Part shown: in pieces, positions 62,981 through 64,000 of the stretch
Numbering within the stretch: the first letter of the stretch is position 1
How the letters are laid out: the number at the start of each line of letters is the position of its first letter
Origin: Mariprofundus sp. UBA1536
Lineage (GTDB): Bacteria > Pseudomonadota > Zetaproteobacteria > Mariprofundales > Mariprofundaceae
Assembly (NCBI GenBank): GCA_002323245.1
Contig: DCPU01000002.1
Coordinates: forward strand, 1 to 64,000
Length of the DNA stretch: 64,000 nt
Direction: 5' to 3'
Made by a program: the position numbers and the translations under genes
Notes under the pieces: model-generated
Seen by the model: only the letters and a program-made list of their open reading frames with translations
Told to the model about the DNA's origin: nothing
The model's database searches: none

Positions 62981-63630
62981 TCCTTAGTTTCGGCCAACTC
63001 TTCAAGGATCCGCGTGTAGTTTTCTACCCCCTGCGCACCAGTCACCAAGTGATGCTGGTTGAAGATAATCGCTGGCACACCGCGTATACCCTGATTCATC
63101 CAAAACTCCTCAGCTGAGCGCACTTCTGTGGCGTACCGTTGATTAGCCAATACAACCAACGCTTCACCCTTATCCAGACCAATCTCATCGGCCACATCGG
63201 CCAAGACGCTATTGTCTGAGAGGTTGCGCCCATCAGTGAAATGGGCAGCAAAGAACGCCATTTTCAAATCGTGTTTACGGCCTTGCAAATCAGCCCAGTG
63301 CATCAGCTGATGCACATTGAAGGTGTTGTGCATACGCATGTCTTCGGCGTAGTCAAACGTAAAACCCAATTCCTCGCCCATTCGGGTCAAGCGCTCACGA
63401 TTGGCATCCGACTGCGCCTTGGTGGAGCCATATTTTTCAGCAAGATGCTCAGTAATGTTCTGACCTTCAGGCGGCATATCGGGATTAAGCTCAAAAGGAT
63501 GCCAACGAATCTCGTGCGGGGTGTTTGTCGCATCTAACGCAGCGGCCAGTTGCCGATAACCAATCACGCACCAAGGACACATCACATCCGATACAATATC
63601 AATTTGTAGTGTTTGCGATGGGATAGTCAT
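62977..63630 (-). CDS. DsbA-family oxidoreductase (FrnE-like)
   Basis: A 217-residue thioredoxin-fold protein with CPWC active site at residues 18-21, then helical insert, and the cis-proline loop GIRGVPAIIF. No signal peptide, so it is cytoplasmic, as in FrnE / 2-hydroxychromene-2-carboxylate isomerase-like DsbA proteins. An AAGGAG ribosome-binding site precedes the ATG. Substrate not known. Confidence 0.88.
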   Translation of the reverse strand: MTIPSQTLQIDIVSDVMCPWCVIGYRQLAAALDATNTPHEIRWHPFELNPDMPPEGQNITEHLAEKYGSTKAQSDANRERLTRMGEELGFTFDYAEDMRMHNTFNVHQLMHWADLQGRKHDLKMAFFAAHFTDGRNLSDNSVLADVADEIGLDKGEALVVLANQRYATEVRSAEEFWMNQGIRGVPAIIFNQHHLVTGAQGVENYTRILEELAETKD

Positions 63631-63726
63631 ACGCGTCTCCTTGATGGTGGGAATGGATGAAGAAGCTTGTGCCCTTTAAGACTGCAACTTAACAGATATA
63701 AACGGAGCAAAGGAATCAAAAAGAAA

Positions 63727-63748
63727 AAGGCTACCCGTGGGTAGCCTT
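63727..63748 (-). terminator. Terminator after yqeY
   Basis: A perfect 10-bp stem (AAGGCTACCC with GGGTAGCCTT), 2-base GT loop, followed on the minus strand by a T-rich run. It lies 24 bases downstream of the YqeY stop. Confidence 0.9.
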
Positions 63749-63772
63749 AAAGATGCAACGATGCTGCGAGTT

Positions 63773-64000
63773 TTATTGCAAAGCAGCTTTAACGGCAGCG
63801 GAAACTTTACCCATATCCGCTGAGCCTTGGGCTTTGGGGCGAACAATGCCCATCACTGCGCCCATATCTTTCATGGATGTGGCGCCAGCTTCGGCAACTG
63901 CGGCTGCTACCAAGGCTGTGATGTCGTCATCGCTCATTTGCTCAGGCAAGTAAACTTCCAACACAGCGATTTCAGCCAATTCTTTTTCAGCAAGCTCTGC
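63773..64000 (-). CDS. GatB/YqeY domain protein (5' end beyond window)
   Basis: The last 75 residues of a YqeY-like protein. It reads in frame from the window edge (AELAEKELAEIAVLEVYLPE) through LPEQMSDDDITALV and MKDMGAVMGIVRPKAQGSADM to KAALQ. The YqeY family resembles the tRNA-interacting tail of GatB and usually sits near rpsU and dnaG. The start is outside the window. An apparent internal ATG is not the real start. Confidence 0.9.
   Translation of the reverse strand, partial: AELAEKELAEIAVLEVYLPEQMSDDDITALVAAAVAEAGATSMKDMGAVMGIVRPKAQGSADMGKVSAAVKAALQ

Noticed and set aside
1..64000. CRISPR arrays, insertion sequences, prophage or tRNA/rRNA genes
   Set aside because: No regularly spaced repeats, transposase or integrase genes, or tRNA-like cloverleaf sequences were recognised by eye.

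Overview
The window looks like the chromosome of a Gram-negative bacterium, probably a Pseudomonadota member with a moderately AT-rich genome. It has lipobox lipoproteins, outer-membrane proteins, a PilQ secretin and DsbA-like proteins. Gene content (glycolate oxidase with a complete glycine cleavage system, split gcvPA/gcvPB, type III glutamine synthetase, type IV pili, a pilus-linked c-type cytochrome) would fit an autotrophic, possibly iron-oxidising lineage such as the Zetaproteobacteria. That placement is inference; there is no rRNA in the window to test it.

Layout: 1-3596 (minus) is the str operon rpsL-rpsG-fusA-tuf, with tuf cut by the window edge. 3620-6392 (minus) carries a K+ channel, a YqhA-family membrane protein and a YajR-type MFS transporter. 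6552-11046 (minus) is an accessory island of lipoproteins and peptidases, described below. 11159-16735 (minus) holds gcvPB, gcvPA, gcvH, gcvT and a glyoxylate aminotransferase. 16884-18617 has a BASS-family transporter and two small proteins. 18693-22444 (minus) is glcDEF. Together the gcv, aminotransferase and glc genes make a photorespiration-like glycolate salvage route: glycolate to glyoxylate to glycine to C1-tetrahydrofolate.

22603-28281 holds a DUF481 outer-membrane protein, panBCD, an NDUFA9-like protein, plsY and aroB. 28481-40311 (minus) is a type IV pilus region: minor pseudopilins fimT/pilV/pilW, a giant PilX-like protein and a monohaem cytochrome, then pilM-N-O-Q without pilP, then an Ig-like lipoprotein. 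40355-46766 (plus) carries mrcA, ppnP, uvrA and suhB. 46845-49019 is glnN behind an exact sigma-54 promoter motif. 49339-53002 (plus) is a zwf-gnd-pgl set in which zwf is fused to a cyclic-nucleotide-binding domain. 53009-55711 (minus) is copper handling (copA and a DUF411 protein). 56051-64000 has a DEAD-box helicase, nnrD, a Tas-type aldo-keto reductase, an Atm1-type ABC exporter, an Mrr-type endonuclease, a DsbA-like protein and a YqeY fragment.

The best candidate for an undescribed system is the 6.5-11.0 kb island. Two paralogous lipoproteins each carry a long poly-G tract (G8 and G10) a few codons after the lipobox cysteine. Each is followed by a peptidase module: one by a C39-like cysteine peptidase, the other by a separate subtilase propeptide-like gene plus a subtilase lipoprotein. 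Almost every junction is a 4-bp ATGA/GTGA overlap. In this sequence both tracts put the lipoprotein out of frame, which suggests slipped-strand phase variation of a translationally coupled surface-protease cassette.
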